Below, in pieces: positions 28,051-36,585 of a DNA stretch of 64,000 nucleotides (within the stretch, counting starts at the first letter, position 1; the number at the start of each line of letters is the position of its first letter). The stretch is from Lentzea tibetensis (GTDB lineage Bacteria > Actinomycetota > Actinomycetes > Mycobacteriales > Pseudonocardiaceae): the NCBI RefSeq assembly GCF_007845675.1, contig NZ_VOBR01000003.1, positions 310,001 through 374,000 of the forward strand, given 5' to 3'. The translations under genes and the position numbers were made by a program. The notes beneath the pieces are model-generated. The model searched no databases. It was given only the letters and a program-made list of their open reading frames with translations, and had not been told where the DNA came from.

Positions 28051-29031
28051 ATGGCGACCAGCGCCCTGCTCACGTGGCTCCTGGACGCTGATCCGGCACT
28101 GCGCTGGCAGGTCGAGCGCGACCTCGTGGGTGATCCGCCCGAGGTCTGGGAGGCGACGCGGGCGAGTGTCGCGACCGAGGGCTTCGGTGCGCGCCTGCTC
28201 GCGCTCCAGGATCCGGACGGCCGGTGGGCGGGCGGCGCGTTCTTCCCCGCGGACTTCGACTTCCACGGTCCTGAGGCGGCGGAAGGCGCCGGGCAGCCGT
28301 GGACGGCGACGACGTGGTCGCTCAACTCGTTGCGGGAGTGGGGCCTCGATCCCGCGGTACTGCGCGAGCGCCGCACGGCCGAGCTGCTCGCCGAGAACTG
28401 CCGCTGGGAGTACGGCGACCTGCCGTACTGGGGTGGCGAGGTCGACTGCTGCATCAACTCGTGGACGGTCGCGAACGGTCTGTGGCTCGGTGTCGACGTC
28501 ACCGGCAACGTCGACTGGTTCCTCGAGCACCGGCTGCCCGACGGCGGCTGGAACTGCCAGTGGGTCGATGGCTCGACCCGGTCCTCGTTCCACTCGACAC
28601 TCAACTCGCTCAAGGGACTGCTCGCCCACGAGGTCGTGACCGGAGGCACGGACGCGACGCGCGCCGCCCGGCGCTCCGGCGAGGAGTACCTCCTGCGGCG
28701 CGGCCTCTTCCGCCGTCTCTCGACGGGCGAACAGGTGGCGCCGTGGGCAGACCGCTTCGCCTACCCGTTCCGCTGGTCCTGCAGCGTGCTCAACGCGGCC
28801 GAGTACTTCCGCCAGGTCGCACTGCTGGACGGCGCGCCACCGGACCCGCGGATGGCTGACGCGATCGAGCTCATCCGCGCCGCCAGGCAGCCGGACGGCA
28901 GCTGGCGCCAGGGCCACCGGCACCAGGGGCGGGTGTGGTTCGAGGTCGACGTGCCGGAGGGCGAGCCGTCGAAGTGGCTGACCCTGTCCGGGACGCGGGT
29001 GCTCGACTGGTGGGACGGCCAGCAGGCCTGA
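28051..29031 (+). CDS. Squalene-cyclase/prenyltransferase-like alpha-toroid protein
   Basis: This 326-residue protein is full of toroid repeats with Q/D-x-DG-xW motifs: LQDPDGRWAGG, RLPDGGWNCQW and ARQPDGSWRQG. It also has CCINSW and WSLNSLREWG. Such repeats occur in terpene cyclases and prenyltransferase beta subunits. The protein is about half the length of a squalene-hopene cyclase, and I see no DxDD catalytic motif, so it is probably a stand-alone toroid with another role. It follows the GlxA copy 2 gene by 28 bp and may share its transcript; the next gene is convergent with a three-base gap. Confidence 0.78.
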   Translation: MATSALLTWLLDADPALRWQVERDLVGDPPEVWEATRASVATEGFGARLLALQDPDGRWAGGAFFPADFDFHGPEAAEGAGQPWTATTWSLNSLREWGLDPAVLRERRTAELLAENCRWEYGDLPYWGGEVDCCINSWTVANGLWLGVDVTGNVDWFLEHRLPDGGWNCQWVDGSTRSSFHSTLNSLKGLLAHEVVTGGTDATRAARRSGEEYLLRRGLFRRLSTGEQVAPWADRFAYPFRWSCSVLNAAEYFRQVALLDGAPPDPRMADAIELIRAARQPDGSWRQGHRHQGRVWFEVDVPEGEPSKWLTLSGTRVLDWWDGQQA

Positions 29032-29034
29032 CGG

Positions 29035-29571
29035 CTACGGCCGGCCGCGCTCGTGCAGCAGCAGCAACGTGTACGCGGCGATCGACTGCGCGTCGGTGAT
29101 CTCCCCGCGCGAGATCATCGCCTCGAACTCGGCGCGCGGGAACCACGCGGAGCGCATGTCCTGCTCCTCGTGCTCCCGCTCGTGGAAGCCCTCGGTCAGG
29201 TCCGTCGCCAGGTACACCCACCCGCGCTGCGACGACATGCCGGGCGCCACGTCCAGCAGGCCGAGCTCGACCATCGAACCGGCGCGCAGCCCGGTCTCCT
29301 CCCGCAGCTCGCGCCTGGCGAGCTCCAGCGGATCGGCCGACGCGCGGTCCGGCGCGGTGCCCTGCGGGAACTCCCACCGCCGCATGCCGAGCGGGTAGCG
29401 GTACTGCTCGACGAGCCGCAGTCGTTCGCGGTCGAGCGGGATGACCAGCGCGTAGTTGGGTTTGTCCACCACGCCGTAGATGCCGGTGGTGCCGTCGGCC
29501 CTGCGGATCGGGTCCTCGCGGACCGTCATCCACGGGTTCGCGTACACCTCGCGGGAGCCGAGCGTTTCCAC
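29035..29571 (-). CDS. NUDIX hydrolase (ADP-ribose pyrophosphatase-like)
   Basis: This 178-residue protein has the Nudix box helix ELARRELREETGL with its preceding PQGTAPDR loop, which is slightly longer than the consensus. The N-terminus reads VYANPWMTVREDPIRRADG and a central part VVDKPNYALVIPL ... VEQYRYPLGMRRWEFP, as in ADP-ribose/NDP-sugar pyrophosphatases. It hydrolyses a nucleoside diphosphate linked to another moiety; the substrate is not defined by sequence. It is divergent from nucS by 54 bp. Confidence 0.9.
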   Translation of the reverse strand: METLGSREVYANPWMTVREDPIRRADGTTGIYGVVDKPNYALVIPLDRERLRLVEQYRYPLGMRRWEFPQGTAPDRASADPLELARRELREETGLRAGSMVELGLLDVAPGMSSQRGWVYLATDLTEGFHEREHEEQDMRSAWFPRAEFEAMISRGEITDAQSIAAYTLLLLHERGRP

Positions 29572-29625
29572 GCCACGGACCGTACCTGCCGGTGCTCCGG
29601 TGGACGCACCCCGTAGCCTGTCGCG

Positions 29626-30285
29626 GTGCGTCTAGTCATTGCTCGCTGCCAGGTCGACTACGTCGGACGTCTCACCGCCCATCTGCCGATGGCTCAGCGA
29701 CTCCTGCTGATCAAGGCCGACGGCTCGGTGTCGATCCACTCCGACGACCGCGCGTTCAAGCCGCTGAACTGGATGAGTCCGCCGTGCTGGCTCATCGAGG
29801 ACCCGGACATCTGGACGGTGCAGAACAAGGCGGGGGAGAAGCTGATCATCACCCTCGAAGAGGTTCTGCACGACTCCAAGCACGAGCTCGGCCCAGAGCC
29901 CGGCCTGCAGAAGGACGGCGTCGAAGCCGACCTGCAGAAGCTGCTCGCCGAGCACGTCACCACGCTGGGCGACGGCTGGACGCTGGTGCGGCGCGAGTTC
30001 CCGACCCCGATCGGCCCCGTCGACCTGATGTGCCGCGACGCGGGCGGCGTGTCCGTCGCCGTGGAGATCAAGCGGCGCGGCGAGATCGACGGCGTCGAGC
30101 AGCTCACCCGGTACCTGGAGTTGCTCAACCGGGATCCGTTGCTCGCACCCGTGCAGGGCGTGTTCGCGGCGCAGCAGATCAAGCCGCAGGCCCGCGTGCT
30201 GGCCGAGGACCGCGGGATCCGGTGCGTGGTGCTGGACTACGACGCGTTGCGCGGCATCGAGTCGGACGAGTTCCGCCTGTTCTAG
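29626..30285 (+). CDS. nucS: Endonuclease NucS (non-canonical mismatch repair)
   Basis: The 219-residue protein has an N-terminal DNA-binding half ([40 protein letters not shown]). The C-terminal RecB-like nuclease has PVDLMCRD (Asp) and VAVEIKRRG (Glu-x-Lys). It ends in DEFRLF, a beta-clamp-binding type tail. In mycobacteria and Streptomyces NucS cuts mismatched DNA and replaces MutS/MutL. The start is GTG 29626. Its position after murA matches Rv1321. No mutS or mutL is present in the window, as expected. Its stop overlaps the convergent zinc-ribbon gene by four bases. Confidence 0.97.
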   Translation: MRLVIARCQVDYVGRLTAHLPMAQRLLLIKADGSVSIHSDDRAFKPLNWMSPPCWLIEDPDIWTVQNKAGEKLIITLEEVLHDSKHELGPEPGLQKDGVEADLQKLLAEHVTTLGDGWTLVRREFPTPIGPVDLMCRDAGGVSVAVEIKRRGEIDGVEQLTRYLELLNRDPLLAPVQGVFAAQQIKPQARVLAEDRGIRCVVLDYDALRGIESDEFRLF

Positions 30286-30719
30286 CTTCTCGTCCGCCCC
30301 GCGCAGGAGGCCATGCGCATGCACTGGCCGGTGGTGTACTCGGAGCCGACCAGCTCGCGCAGCCGGTGAAACGCCATCACCGAGCTCTTCGCGGCGGCCA
30401 CCGCTCTGACGTCGTCGCGCACGGACCGAGGCAGTCGCTCGAAGTCCTCCTCGCCCTCACACGCCATGCAGATCCTGACTTCGACGGGCTCGAAGCCGCC
30501 CATCCCGGCGTCGCATTCAGGACAGGACCACTGCCGCCAGAACGGTGCGCAGTTGTCGCAGAGTGAAGGCGAATCGTCGCCGCGCCGCTGTGCCGGGGTC
30601 GCTTGGCAGCCGAGGCAGTGCAGGTGCGGATAGGTGTCCCGAACGGTTGCCGGATCGGCGCCGCAGACGGGGCACGGGAGGCCGGCTCTCATCCACACGG
30701 GGAGCTCGGGTTCGGTCAT
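30282..30719 (-). CDS. Multi-zinc-ribbon protein, unknown
   Basis: This 145-residue protein from ATG 30719 contains five CxxC knuckles (CPVC, CLGC, CDNC, CPEC, CMAC) plus a C-terminal CMRMASC. It should bind two or three structural zinc ions. There is no transmembrane helix or DNA-binding domain that I recognise. It overlaps the nucS 3' end by four bases on the opposite strand. No function is assigned. Confidence 0.75.
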   Translation of the reverse strand: MTEPELPVWMRAGLPCPVCGADPATVRDTYPHLHCLGCQATPAQRRGDDSPSLCDNCAPFWRQWSCPECDAGMGGFEPVEVRICMACEGEEDFERLPRSVRDDVRAVAAAKSSVMAFHRLRELVGSEYTTGQCMRMASCAGRTRS

Positions 30720-30890
30720 CTCGCAAGTCTCGGCTGCCCGCTCACCTCGCCGCACCCCAATTCCGGTGAGCGCCCCGTCTCAGGTCGTGGTTTTGTGATC
30801 ATCGGCAAGGGGTATCAGCAGGCACACCTGGAGTAATGTCCCCTCCTGGTCGTTGATGTTGAAGTCTGTTCGGTCGGGGAGGTGGGCTGG

Positions 30891-32582
30891 GTGTCGGTGC
30901 TGGCCGAAGCGGATCTGCGGCTCGACGCGGGACCGCTTGACTACGCGTTGCTGGTGATCTACTTCGTCGTGGTGCTGGGCATCGGCGTCATGGCCAGGAG
31001 GTCGGTCTCCTCCAGCCTCGACTTCCTGTTGTCCGGCCGGTCGCTGCCCGCCTGGGTGACGGGCCTCGCGTTCATCTCGGCGAACCTCGGTGCGCTCGAG
31101 CTGATGGGCATGACGGCGAACGGCGCGCAGTACGGCATGGCGACCGTGCACTACTACTGGATCGGCGCGATCCCGGCCATGGTGTTCCTCGGCCTGGTGA
31201 TGATGCCGTTCTACTACGGCTCCGGGGTGCGCAGCGTCCCCGAGTTCATGTTGCGGCGCTTCGGAAAGCCCGCTCACCTCGTCAACGCGATCAGCTTCGC
31301 GGTCGCGCAGGTGCTGATCGCGGGCATCAACCTGTTCGCGCTCGCGGTGATCATCAACGCGCTGCTCGGCTGGCCGTTGCCGCTGTCGATCGTGATCGCC
31401 GCGGTCGTCGTGCTCGCGTACACCACGCTCGGCGGTCTGAGTGCCGCGATCTACAACGAGGTGCTGCAGTTCTTCGTGATCGTCGCTGCGCTGGCGCCGC
31501 TGACGATCGTCGGCCTGATCAAGGTCGGCGGCTGGCAGGGGCTCGTCGCGAAGGTGACCGATCAGGAGCAGCTGTCGGCGTGGCCCGCGACCGGGCTCAC
31601 CGGCATCACCGACGCGACGCTCAGCGTCATCGGACTGGTGTTCGGTCTGGGCTTCGTGCTGTCGTTCGGTTACTGGACGACGAACTTCGCCGAGGTGCAG
31701 CGCGCGATGTCGGCGAAGTCGATGTCCGCGGCGCGGCGCACGCCGATCATCGGCTCGTACCCGAAGGCGCTGATCCCGGCGATCATCATCATCCCCGGCA
31801 TCATCGCCGCGGTGATCATCCCCGAGCTGGCCGCGCTGAAGGCGGGCGACACCAGCTCCGGCGTGAAGTACAACGACGTGCTGCCGCTGCTCATGCGCGA
31901 CCTGCTGCCCAACGGCATCCTCGGCATCGCGATCACCGGCCTGCTCGCGTCGTTCATGGCGGGTGTTGCGGCCAATGTCAGCTCGTTCAACACGGTCTTC
32001 ACCTACGACCTGTGGCAGGACTACGTCAAGAAGGACCGGCCCGACGAGTACTACCTGCGGATCGGCCGCCTCGCGACGGTCGGCGCCTGCGTGCTCGCCA
32101 TCGGCACCGCGTTCATCGCGGCCTCGCTCGGCGGGTCCAACATCATGGACTACATCCAGGCGCTGTTCTCGTTCTTCAACGCGCCGCTCTTCGCGACGTT
32201 CATCGTCGGCATGTTCTGGAAGCGGATGACACCGACCGCGGGCTGGATCGGTCTGCTCGCGGGCACGTTCACCGCGATGTTCATCTACCTGATCTCGGAG
32301 CCGTCGTTCGGCATCCAGTGGCTGGAGCTGCCGGGCCAGGGCGCGAGCTTCCTCGGCGCCGGGCTCGCGTTCCTCGTCGACGTCGTCGTGAGCGTCGCGG
32401 TCAGCCTCGTCACCACGCCCAAGCCGGACAGCGAGCTGGTCGGGCTGGTCTACAGCCTGACGCCCAAGAAGGACCGCACGCACTCCGCCACCGGCGAGGA
32501 CGCTGGCTGGTACCGCTCGCCCGCGCTGCTCGGCGGCGGAGTGCTCGTGCTGACGACCGTCCTGTACATCGTCTTCGGCTGA
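30891..32582 (+). CDS. Sodium/solute symporter (SSS/SLC5 family)
   Basis: This is a 563-residue transporter with about 14 transmembrane helices. Family motifs include DFLLSGRSLPAWVTGLAFISANLGALELMG (sodium site region), VAYTTLGGL-type VLAYTTLGGLSAAIYNEVLQFF and GLLASFMAGVAANVSSFNTVF. It resembles sugar or monocarboxylate symporters; the substrate is not determined. I chose GTG 30891, eight bases after GGGGAGG; GTG 30882 is possible. A 76-aa membrane protein follows 11 bp later, probably co-transcribed. Confidence 0.9.
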   Translation: MSVLAEADLRLDAGPLDYALLVIYFVVVLGIGVMARRSVSSSLDFLLSGRSLPAWVTGLAFISANLGALELMGMTANGAQYGMATVHYYWIGAIPAMVFLGLVMMPFYYGSGVRSVPEFMLRRFGKPAHLVNAISFAVAQVLIAGINLFALAVIINALLGWPLPLSIVIAAVVVLAYTTLGGLSAAIYNEVLQFFVIVAALAPLTIVGLIKVGGWQGLVAKVTDQEQLSAWPATGLTGITDATLSVIGLVFGLGFVLSFGYWTTNFAEVQRAMSAKSMSAARRTPIIGSYPKALIPAIIIIPGIIAAVIIPELAALKAGDTSSGVKYNDVLPLLMRDLLPNGILGIAITGLLASFMAGVAANVSSFNTVFTYDLWQDYVKKDRPDEYYLRIGRLATVGACVLAIGTAFIAASLGGSNIMDYIQALFSFFNAPLFATFIVGMFWKRMTPTAGWIGLLAGTFTAMFIYLISEPSFGIQWLELPGQGASFLGAGLAFLVDVVVSVAVSLVTTPKPDSELVGLVYSLTPKKDRTHSATGEDAGWYRSPALLGGGVLVLTTVLYIVFG

Positions 32583-32593
32583 GGGAGGCCGTC

Positions 32594-32824
32594 ATGAGGC
32601 TGTTCGACCTGCGGTTGATCATCGCGTTCCTGTTCGGCGTCTACGGCGTCGTGCTCACCGTGACCGGGTTCGCGTTCACCTCGACCGAGGACGTCGACAA
32701 GGCGGCCGGCGTCAACATCAACCTGTGGGCGGGGCTGGGCATGGTCGTGCTCTCGGTCGCGTTCGCCGCGTGGGCGTTGCTGCGGCCGCTGGCCGTGCCT
32801 ACCGACGCGGGTGAACGGGATTGA
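32594..32824 (+). CDS. Small membrane protein following the symporter
   Basis: The ATG at 32594 follows GGGAGGC and gives 76 residues. Two transmembrane helices (about 7-29 and 43-64) are separated by a short loop containing FTSTEDVDKAAGVNINLWAG. Proximity to the symporter (11 bp) suggests an accessory subunit, as many SSS transporters in actinobacteria are followed by such a small gene. I do not know a named family. Confidence 0.75.
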   Translation: MRLFDLRLIIAFLFGVYGVVLTVTGFAFTSTEDVDKAAGVNINLWAGLGMVVLSVAFAAWALLRPLAVPTDAGERD

Positions 32825-32882
32825 AAGCTTCGATCGTCCAGGCGTCGAGCCATCTGACGGCGCGACGGATTCGCTTGCGCAT
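32799..32882 (-). CDS. Possible 27-aa basic peptide
   Basis: A GAGGAG six to seven bases before ATG 32882 opens a frame for MRKRIRRAVRWLDAWTIEAF followed by NPVHPRR and a stop at 32799. Its end overlaps the 3' end of the 76-aa membrane protein gene on the other strand. The peptide is strongly basic and amphipathic. The ribosome site is good but no family is known, so it may be chance. Confidence 0.35.
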   Translation of the reverse strand: MRKRIRRAVRWLDAWTIEAFNPVHPRR

Positions 32883-33000
32883 GTTCGACTCCTCTCTGGT
32901 CTCATCAGGTACATCGAGTTGATGTTCTGAATCGTTCCCGAAGCGCTGGGTGACGTCGAACACGGGGTTCCGGCCACGGGTCGGGGGAAAGGTCGCTACC

Positions 33001-34008
33001 GTGCACGTCGTGCCCCGCATCCGTGCCGCTCTAGCGGTCGCCGCCGCCCTGCTGACCCTCGTGGGCTGCGCCTCAGGACCTGGTCTGGACAGGAAGGTTT
33101 CCGTCCGCCGCACCATCCCGGCGAACGCGCAGAACGCGGCCGACCCGACGGGCACGTCCGGGACGAGCGGCAAGCCCGCCGACCCCGCGTTCGCGGTCGA
33201 GAAGATGCGGCTGGTCGACCCGTGCAAGCTGATGAGCAAGGACCTGCTGGAGCCGTTCGGCAAGCCCGACACCCGGTACAGCAGCGGCAGCTACACGCGG
33301 TGCTCCAACTACATGAAGGACACCAGCGGCAAGGACCTCAACTTCAGCATCGAGGTCGGCTACACGATGTCGTTCGAGGCGAGCAAGGCGAACAAGCAGC
33401 TCGCCGGGCTGAAGAGCTACGAGCAGAAGCTGGATTCGGACGCCTGCTTCATCTCGGCGCTCACGCAGGAGGACCCTCCCGTCGGCGTGCGCATGCAGGT
33501 CGGCTACAAGACGGGCGAGCCGTGCGAGCCCGGCCGCAAGCTGCTCGAGTCGCTGATCAAGAAGCTCAAGAAGGACCCGGCGAAGTACAGCGTGAAGAAG
33601 GGCTCGCCGATCGAGCTCGACCCGTGCAAGGTGCCGGACGCCGCCGCGATCAAGGAAGCGGCCGGCGACGGTGGCAAGGAGCTGTCGTACGGCATGCACA
33701 CCTGCGGCTGGAACTCGCGCACCATCAACATCACGCTCGACTTCCGGCTGCAGTACGTCCCTGACGGCAACAAGTTCGACGACAAGCAGACCGAGGTCGA
33801 CCTCGGTTCGGGCGTCAAGGGCTACCAGGTGCTCAACGAGGGCGTGTACCCCACGTGCTCCGTCATGGTGCCGCTCACCAAGGACGGCAACAACAACGCC
33901 GAGCTCGCCGTGATGGAGGCCTCGGGTTCGAAGGACGCGCAGTTCGACCGGTGTGCGAAGGCCCAGGCGTTCGCGAAGGCCGTTCTGCCCAAGCTGCCCA
34001 AGGCCTGA
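33001..34008 (+). CDS. Two-domain DUF3558-like lipoprotein
   Basis: The GTG at 33001 lies eight bases after GGAAAGG and gives 335 residues. The lipoprotein signal (residues 1-21) ends in LLTLVGC. After a Ser/Thr/Pro linker there are two similar DUF3558-like halves. The first has MRLVDPCKLMSKDLL and YTRCSNYM; the second has IELDPCKVPDAAAIKEA, MHTCGWNS and FDRCAKAQAFAKAVLPKL. Each half carries paired cysteines. This is about twice the length of the single-domain paralogues at 2662 and 42183. Function is unknown. It precedes the aldehyde dehydrogenase by 65 bp. Confidence 0.85.
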   Translation: MHVVPRIRAALAVAAALLTLVGCASGPGLDRKVSVRRTIPANAQNAADPTGTSGTSGKPADPAFAVEKMRLVDPCKLMSKDLLEPFGKPDTRYSSGSYTRCSNYMKDTSGKDLNFSIEVGYTMSFEASKANKQLAGLKSYEQKLDSDACFISALTQEDPPVGVRMQVGYKTGEPCEPGRKLLESLIKKLKKDPAKYSVKKGSPIELDPCKVPDAAAIKEAAGDGGKELSYGMHTCGWNSRTINITLDFRLQYVPDGNKFDDKQTEVDLGSGVKGYQVLNEGVYPTCSVMVPLTKDGNNNAELAVMEASGSKDAQFDRCAKAQAFAKAVLPKLPKA

Positions 34009-34073
34009 CGGGGGCTGACGCCCGGCGCCGCGAGGCGTTACTGTCAGGTTACTCGCGAGTACCTGGAGGGCCG

Positions 34074-35585
34074 ATGACGCAGACCGCTCCCGATGCCACG
34101 TTGTCCACTGGCACGTCGGATGCTGGGCGGCTGTTCGCCTCCACCGACCCGCGGACGGGTGAGGTCGTGGCGCAGCACCCCGTGCACACCGAGGCCGAGG
34201 TGCAGGACGCGGTCGCGTCGGCACGTCCGGCGGCGGAGTGGTGGGCGGGCCTCGGCTTCGAAGGTCGCAAGTCACGCCTCGACGCGTGGCGCAAGGTGCT
34301 GGTGGGCAAGCTGGACGAGTTCGGCGCGCTGATCAGCGCCGAGACCGGCAAGCCCGCCGACGACGCCCGCACCGAGCTGGCGCTGGTGATCGACCACCTG
34401 CACTGGGCGGCCAGGCAGGCGGGCCGCGTGCTGGGTCGCAGGCGCGTGTCGCCGGGCTTGCTCATGTACAACCACGCGGCGTCCATCGAGTACCGCCCGC
34501 TCGGCGTGATCGGCGTGATCGGGCCGTGGAACTACCCGGCGTTCACGCCGATGGGTTCCGTCGCGTACGCGCTCGCCGCCGGCAATGCCGTGGTGTTCAA
34601 GCCTTCCGAGTACACACCGGGCGTCGGCACGTTCCTCGCGTCGACGTTCGCCGAGGTCGTGCCGGAGCACCCGGTGTTCCAGGTGGTGACCGGCTTCGGC
34701 GAGACCGGTGCGGCGCTGTGCCGCGCGGGCGTCGACAAGCTGGCGTTCACCGGCTCGACCGCGACCGGCAAGCGCGTCATGGCCGCGTGCGCCGAGACGC
34801 TGACCCCCGTGCTGGTCGAGTGCGGCGGCAAGGACGCGCTGATCGTCGACTCCGACGCCGATCTGTCCGCCGCGGCCGACGCCGCCGTGTGGGGCGGCGT
34901 GTTCAACGCGGGCCAGACGTGCGCGGGCGTCGAGCGCGTGTACGTGGCCGAGGACGTCTTCGACGAGTTCGTGTCGCTGGTGACCAAGCGCGTCAAGAAG
35001 CTGAAGCCGGGCGGCGAGCCGGGTGCGGACCTGGGCCCCATCACGATGCCCAAGCAGGTCGACGTGATCCGCTCGCACGTGGCGGACGCGCTGGAGCGCG
35101 GCGGCAATGCCGTCGTCGGCGGCGCCGAGTCGATCCGCCCGCCGTTCGTCGAGCCGGTCGTGCTGATCGACGTGCCGGAGGACTCGCTGGCGGTCACCGA
35201 GGAGACCTTCGGCCCCACCCTGGTGATCAACCGCGTACCGGACGCCGTCGAGGGTGTGCGCCGCGCCAACGCAGGCCGCTACGGCCTCGGTGGCGCCGTG
35301 TTCTCCCGCTCGCGCGGCGACGAGCTGGCCCGTCAGATGCGGTGCGGCATGGTGTCGGTCAACGCCGTGCTGGCGTTCGCCGCGGTACCGGCTTTGCCGT
35401 TCGGCGGTGTCGGTGACTCCGGGTTCGGGCGGATCCACGGGGAGGACGGGCTGCGCGAGTTCGCGACGCCGCAGTCCTTGACGCGCAAGCGGTTCTCCGC
35501 GCTGCTCAACCCGATGACCTACGACCGCAGTTCGCGCACCGTGAAGCACGTGCTGCGGCTGGTGCGCGTGCTGTACGGCCGCTGA
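34074..35585 (+). CDS. NAD(P)-dependent aldehyde dehydrogenase
   Basis: The ATG at 34074 is preceded by TGGAGGG and gives 503 residues. Family motifs are IGPWNYPAFTPMGSVAYALAAGNAVVFKPSE in pattern (cofactor site), AFTGSTATGKRVM, the general base Glu in VECGGKDALIV and the catalytic Cys in FNAGQTCAGVERVYV, with LPFGGVGDSGFGR near the end. It oxidises an aldehyde to the acid. The family resembles the succinate-semialdehyde/long-chain type, but the substrate is not fixed by sequence. No linked alcohol dehydrogenase is present. Confidence 0.94.
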   Translation: MTQTAPDATLSTGTSDAGRLFASTDPRTGEVVAQHPVHTEAEVQDAVASARPAAEWWAGLGFEGRKSRLDAWRKVLVGKLDEFGALISAETGKPADDARTELALVIDHLHWAARQAGRVLGRRRVSPGLLMYNHAASIEYRPLGVIGVIGPWNYPAFTPMGSVAYALAAGNAVVFKPSEYTPGVGTFLASTFAEVVPEHPVFQVVTGFGETGAALCRAGVDKLAFTGSTATGKRVMAACAETLTPVLVECGGKDALIVDSDADLSAAADAAVWGGVFNAGQTCAGVERVYVAEDVFDEFVSLVTKRVKKLKPGGEPGADLGPITMPKQVDVIRSHVADALERGGNAVVGGAESIRPPFVEPVVLIDVPEDSLAVTEETFGPTLVINRVPDAVEGVRRANAGRYGLGGAVFSRSRGDELARQMRCGMVSVNAVLAFAAVPALPFGGVGDSGFGRIHGEDGLREFATPQSLTRKRFSALLNPMTYDRSSRTVKHVLRLVRVLYGR

Positions 35586-35678
35586 GCGGTCAGCGCCGGG
35601 AGGCTTGCCAGCGTCGAGGGCCTGTCAGCGGCGAGAACTTCGCGCCAAGGTGCCGAGCGTCAGTTGCTGAGCGCCAAG

Positions 35679-35780
35679 AACTGTCGGTGCTCCGCGATAC
35701 GCTTGGCGTGGGGACCTCGCGCCCCCTTGGGGGATCTTGAGACCCCCCGAATTCCAGGCTAGCGGCGGGGTCTGACAGTT
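35679..35780. repeat. ~100-bp intergenic element with terminal inverted repeats
   Basis: It begins AACTGTCGGTGC and ends GACAGTT, giving a 7-bp terminal inverted repeat (AACTGTC/GACAGTT). It carries CCCCCTTGGGGG and GGGGG...CCCCCC stems inside. The CACCGACARTT end motif recurs at 36461-36473 and 53680-53692, and related GGTCTGACARTT sites occur at 23640 and 47506. It sits between the aldehyde dehydrogenase and the phosphotransferase gene. It is non-coding; origin unknown. Confidence 0.45.
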
Positions 35781-35852
35781 CAGCGGGTGCGAGTGCGCCA
35801 AAGGGCGAAATTCGGTTCGCGTGGCCGCGGGCGCCTGCTTACCGTGGCGCTC

Positions 35853-36395
35853 GTGACGCAGATGATCGTGCTCAACGGTGGTTCCAGCTCGGGCAAGTCG
35901 GGCATCGCGCGCTGCCTGCAGGCGGTGCTGCCGGACCCGTGGCTGACGGTCGGCGTCGACACGCTGATCGAGGCGATGCCCGCGCGCCTTCGGAGCTCGC
36001 CGGACGGCATCGAGTTCGCAGCGGATGGCGCGGTGGCGATCGGCCAGGACTTCCGGACGCTCGAAGACGCGTGGATCACGGGCATCGTCGCCATGGTTCG
36101 CGCCGGGGCGCGGATGATCGTCGACGAGGTCTTCCTCGGTGGTGCGGAGTCGCAGCGGCGGTGGCTGGACGCGCTCGGCGACCTGCCGGTGCTGTGGGTG
36201 GGTGTCCGGTGCGCCGCCGAGGTGGCCGAGGGCCGGGAGACGGCGCGCGGTGACCGGGTGGGCGGGATGGCCGTCGCGCAGGCCGAGCTGGTGCATCGGG
36301 GTGTCCGCTACGACGTCGAGGTCGACACGACCCGCACCGAGGCGATCGAGTGCGCGCGGACGATCGCGGCGCGCGTCGGAGCGGCCGTGGCGTGA
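35853..36395 (+). CDS. Chloramphenicol 3-O-phosphotransferase homologue
   Basis: From GTG 35853 the 180-residue protein shows [20 protein letters not shown] (P-loop), [11 protein letters not shown] (with the catalytic Asp of the family), [11 protein letters not shown] and [23 protein letters not shown]. It closely follows the pattern of Streptomyces venezuelae chloramphenicol phosphotransferase, which phosphorylates the primary hydroxyl of chloramphenicol for self-resistance. Family members can have other substrates. No chloramphenicol biosynthesis gene is near, so it may be an intrinsic resistance gene or a housekeeping kinase. ATG 35862 is an alternative start. Confidence 0.88.
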   Translation: MTQMIVLNGGSSSGKSGIARCLQAVLPDPWLTVGVDTLIEAMPARLRSSPDGIEFAADGAVAIGQDFRTLEDAWITGIVAMVRAGARMIVDEVFLGGAESQRRWLDALGDLPVLWVGVRCAAEVAEGRETARGDRVGGMAVAQAELVHRGVRYDVEVDTTRTEAIECARTIAARVGAAVA

Positions 36396-36452
36396 ACGGC
36401 GGTGGCGTGAACGGCCCGTTCGCAGCGCGAATTGGCCGTCCACGCCTCCTGC

Positions 36453-36514
36453 GGCACCGAAACTGTCGGTGCCTCGTGGCAGAGTTGAAATCAGGGGGTC
36501 CCCCCGGCAGGGGG
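36453..36514. terminator. Hairpins between convergent genes
   Basis: GGCACCGA-AACTG-TCGGTGCC (36453-36473) is a perfect 8-bp stem. It is followed at 36494-36514 by GGGGGTCCCCCC..GGCA..GGGGG, which can fold in two ways. The location between the convergent phosphotransferase and siderophore-binding genes fits bidirectional termination. Confidence 0.5.
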
Positions 36515-36521
36515 ACGCCCG

Positions 36522-36560
36522 TCAAGCGGTGAACTCAAGCGGTGAACTCAAGCGGTGCAC
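36522..36560. repeat. 13-bp tandem repeat, three copies
   Basis: TCAAGCGGTGAAC is repeated exactly twice (36522-36534, 36535-36547) and once with a single change (TCAAGCGGTGCAC, 36548-36560). It lies 25 bp beyond the stop of the siderophore-binding protein gene. Confidence 0.85.
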
Positions 36561-36585
36561 TCGAGCGTCGACGTGAGCAGCGTGC

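Noticed and set aside
35853-36395. Generic shikimate or adenylate kinase
   Set aside because: The [19 protein letters not shown] and [13 protein letters not shown] motifs are specific to the chloramphenicol phosphotransferase family.
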